Shown here: positions 4,733-5,979 of the stretch, piece after piece
How the letters are laid out: every line of letters begins with the position of its first letter
Numbering within the stretch: position 1 is the first letter of the stretch
DNA from: Pseudomonadota bacterium
GTDB taxonomy: Bacteria; Pseudomonadota; Alphaproteobacteria; Rhizobiales; Kaistiaceae
Direction: 5' to 3'
Assembly (NCBI GenBank): GCA_023433185.1
Contig: JAEZEN010000256.1
Span: 1-5,979 of the forward strand
Length of the DNA: 5,979 nucleotides
Translations under genes and position numbers: made by a program
Notes under the pieces: generated by a model
The model's database searches: none
Told to the model about the DNA's origin: nothing
The model's input: only the letters and a program-made list of their open reading frames with translations

Positions 4733-5749
4733 ATGCTACGCACGATTGCCCGCCCGCTGGCCCTGTTCGTCGCACTCGCGTCCCTGGCCACAGGGGCGGC
4801 GGCCGAGACGCCGGTGAAGTTTTCACTGGACTGGAAGTTCGAGGGACCGGCCGCGCCGTTCCTGCTCGCCCTCGAGAAGGGCTACTTCACCGACGAGGGC
4901 CTCGACGTCACCATCGATACCGGTGCCGGCTCGGTCGAGCCGATCAACCGGGTCGCTTCCGGCGCCTATGACATGGGCTTCGGCGACATCAACTCGGTCT
5001 TCAAGTTCAACGACCAGAACCCGTCGACGCCGATCAAGTCGGTCTACATGGTCTACAACAAGCCCGCCTTCGCCATCGTCGGTCGCAAGAGCCTCGGCGT
5101 GTCCGCGCCGAAGGACCTCGAGGGCCGGAAGCTCGGCGCCCCGGCGCCCGACGGCGCCTATGCGCAGTGGCCGATCTTCGTCGAAGCGAACGGCATCGAT
5201 GCGGCGGCGGTGACGATCGAGAACATCGGGTTCCCGGTGCGCGAGCCGATGCTCGCCACCGGCCAGGTCGACGCCATCACCGGCTTCTCGTTCTCCTCCT
5301 TCATCAATCTCAAGGCCAACGACGTTCCGGTCGACGACATCGCGGTCCTGCTGATGGCCGACTACGGCGTCGATCTCTACGGCAACACGATCATCGTCTC
5401 GCCCGCCTTCGCCGAGGCCAATCCCGACGCCGTCAAGGGCTTCCTCCGGGCCCTCAACAAGGGCATCGTGGAGACCGTCGCGGACCCCGCCGCGGCGGTG
5501 AAGTACGTCGTCGCCGCCAATCCGGTGCTCGACGAGTCGACTGAGCTCGAGCGGCTCCAGATGGCGATCGACCAGAACATCGTCACCGACGAGGTCAAAA
5601 AGAACGGGCTCGGCGCCATCGACGCCGACCGCATGGCGAGTGCCATCGACCAGATCGGCCTGACCTTCACCTATGCCGAGAAGCCGACGGCGGACGCCGC
5701 CTTCGACCCCTCCTTCCTGCCCGAGGCGGCGGAGAGGGCGCTCGACTAG
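4733..5749 (+). CDS. ABC transporter substrate-binding protein, NMT1/THI5-like (SsuA/TauA/ThiY-type)
   Basis: ATG 4733 to TAG 5747 encodes 338 residues, the usual length for this family, with GGAG (4721-4724) eight bases upstream. Residues 1-24 are a signal peptide (Arg4 and Arg7, a hydrophobic core, cleavage after Ala-Ala-Ala), so the mature protein is periplasmic. Characteristic NMT1/THI5-like blocks follow: SLDWKFEGPAAPF (31-43), the family's LDW-x-x motif, then KGYF (49-52), EGLDV (55-59), GAGS (64-67) and VASGAYDMGFGD (74-85), which form the first lobe of the ligand cleft. The family delivers small organic molecules such as pyrimidine thiamin precursors, sulfonates, nitrate or other nitrogen compounds to a permease and ATPase. 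The ligand cannot be read here. Neither partner gene is visible within the window. The sigma-54 promoter and NtrC-like site upstream suggest a nitrogen-source substrate. No TPP riboswitch consensus is seen, which argues against a thiamin precursor role. Confidence 0.92.
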   Translation: MLRTIARPLALFVALASLATGAAAETPVKFSLDWKFEGPAAPFLLALEKGYFTDEGLDVTIDTGAGSVEPINRVASGAYDMGFGDINSVFKFNDQNPSTPIKSVYMVYNKPAFAIVGRKSLGVSAPKDLEGRKLGAPAPDGAYAQWPIFVEANGIDAAAVTIENIGFPVREPMLATGQVDAITGFSFSSFINLKANDVPVDDIAVLLMADYGVDLYGNTIIVSPAFAEANPDAVKGFLRALNKGIVETVADPAAAVKYVVAANPVLDESTELERLQMAIDQNIVTDEVKKNGLGAIDADRMASAIDQIGLTFTYAEKPTADAAFDPSFLPEAAERALD

Positions 5750-5796
5750 GTCGCAAGTCCATGACCCCCTACCGGCCTCCCCCTTCCAGGGCTACG

Positions 5797-5861
5797 GGGT
5801 TCACACATCTCGCCAGCCATGTCGGATCGTGTGAAGCCTTGCTTTCGCCGGTCGAAAGACC
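5797..5861. repeat. Structured non-coding stretch with successive palindromes after the transporter gene
   Basis: TTCACAC (5800-5806) and GTGTGAA (5829-5835) are exact inverted repeats 22 bases apart, extended by GG/CC beyond one mismatch. They are followed by CTTTCG-N5-CGAAAG (5842-5858), which overlaps the alternative hairpin GGTC-GAAA-GACC (5850-5861) with a GNRA tetraloop. No T-tract follows, so these are not classical terminators. Together with the next palindrome they look like a compound intergenic repeat or a structured RNA. Only one copy is in the window, so repetition cannot be shown. Confidence 0.35.
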
Positions 5862-5890
5862 AGCGACGCCCCGGTCCATGCGACACCCAA

Positions 5891-5938
5891 CCCTCCCCTT
5901 GTGGGTGGGTCGAAACGCCGAAGGCGTTTCGGGGAGGG
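5891..5938. repeat. REP-like palindromic intergenic element
   Basis: An inner perfect 9-base-pair stem CGAAACGCC (5911-5919) with GAA loop and GGCGTTTCG (5923-5931) is enclosed by an outer stem CCCTCCCC (5891-5898) and GGGGAGGG (5931-5938). TTGTGGGTGGGT lies between the outer left arm and the inner stem. I recall elements with CCCTCCCCTTGTGGG and AAACGCCGAAGGCGTTT cores as common in intergenic regions of Hyphomicrobiales and relatives. CTACCCCTCTCCGG at the window end may begin another unit. The fold is seen directly; the dispersed-repeat identity is from memory. Confidence 0.55.
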
Positions 5939-5979
5939 GTCAGTCTCTCGGCACCAGAAGCCACTACCCCTCTCCGGAA

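Noticed and set aside
5911..5940. Intrinsic terminator for the transporter gene
   Set aside because: The stem is strong but is followed by G-rich sequence, not a T-tract, on either strand, and lies more than 160 bases after the stop codon.
5746..5964. 72-codon minus-strand frame after the transporter gene
   Set aside because: It runs through the palindromic repeat, has no recognisable domain, and its coding potential follows from the repeat sequence; such frames are often mis-annotated.

Overview
This 6 kb window is high-G+C DNA with strong G/C preference at third codon positions and little non-coding space. The protein families (succinate-semialdehyde-type aldehyde dehydrogenase, DUF4432 sugar-epimerase-like protein, NMT1/THI5-like transport protein) and the palindromic intergenic repeat at the right end suggest an alphaproteobacterium, probably Hyphomicrobiales or a neighbouring order. 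That placement is inference; no rRNA or other marker gene is present.

Left part (1-1516, + strand): the 3' end of an aldehyde dehydrogenase gene, then 13 bases later a complete DUF4432 / aldose-1-epimerase-like gene. The tight spacing suggests one carbohydrate or aldehyde catabolic operon whose beginning lies outside the window. A multi-pass membrane protein gene follows 25 bases later (1542-3142). It resembles the GT-C glycosyltransferase architecture, but the coding frame switches near 2519. This fits loss of a single base, so the gene is either broken or carries a sequencing error.

Middle (3127-4582): the membrane-protein gene converges on, and overlaps by 16 bases, a minus-strand gene for an exported protein with acidic EF-hand-like loops (an FG-GAP-like signature) and a Cys-Cys pair. 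A 169-base divergent intergenic region with a perfect 9-base inverted repeat separates it from a small conserved-looking protein of 128 residues with no recognised function.

Right part (4583-5979): a 150-base leader precedes an ABC-transporter substrate-binding protein of the NMT1/THI5-like class. The leader holds the best regulatory signal in the window: a sigma-54 -24/-12 promoter match (4666-4682) and, about 95 bases upstream of its predicted start, an NtrC-like dyad (4590-4606). Together they suggest nitrogen-regulated uptake of a nitrogenous substrate. No permease or ATPase gene is visible. The last 230 bases hold no convincing gene, but contain several palindromes resembling a dispersed intergenic repeat element.

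I see no clearly new defence or mobile system. The points most worth a second look are the sigma-54/NtrC leader with its overlapping palindromes, the frameshifted membrane protein, and the exported calcium-loop protein.
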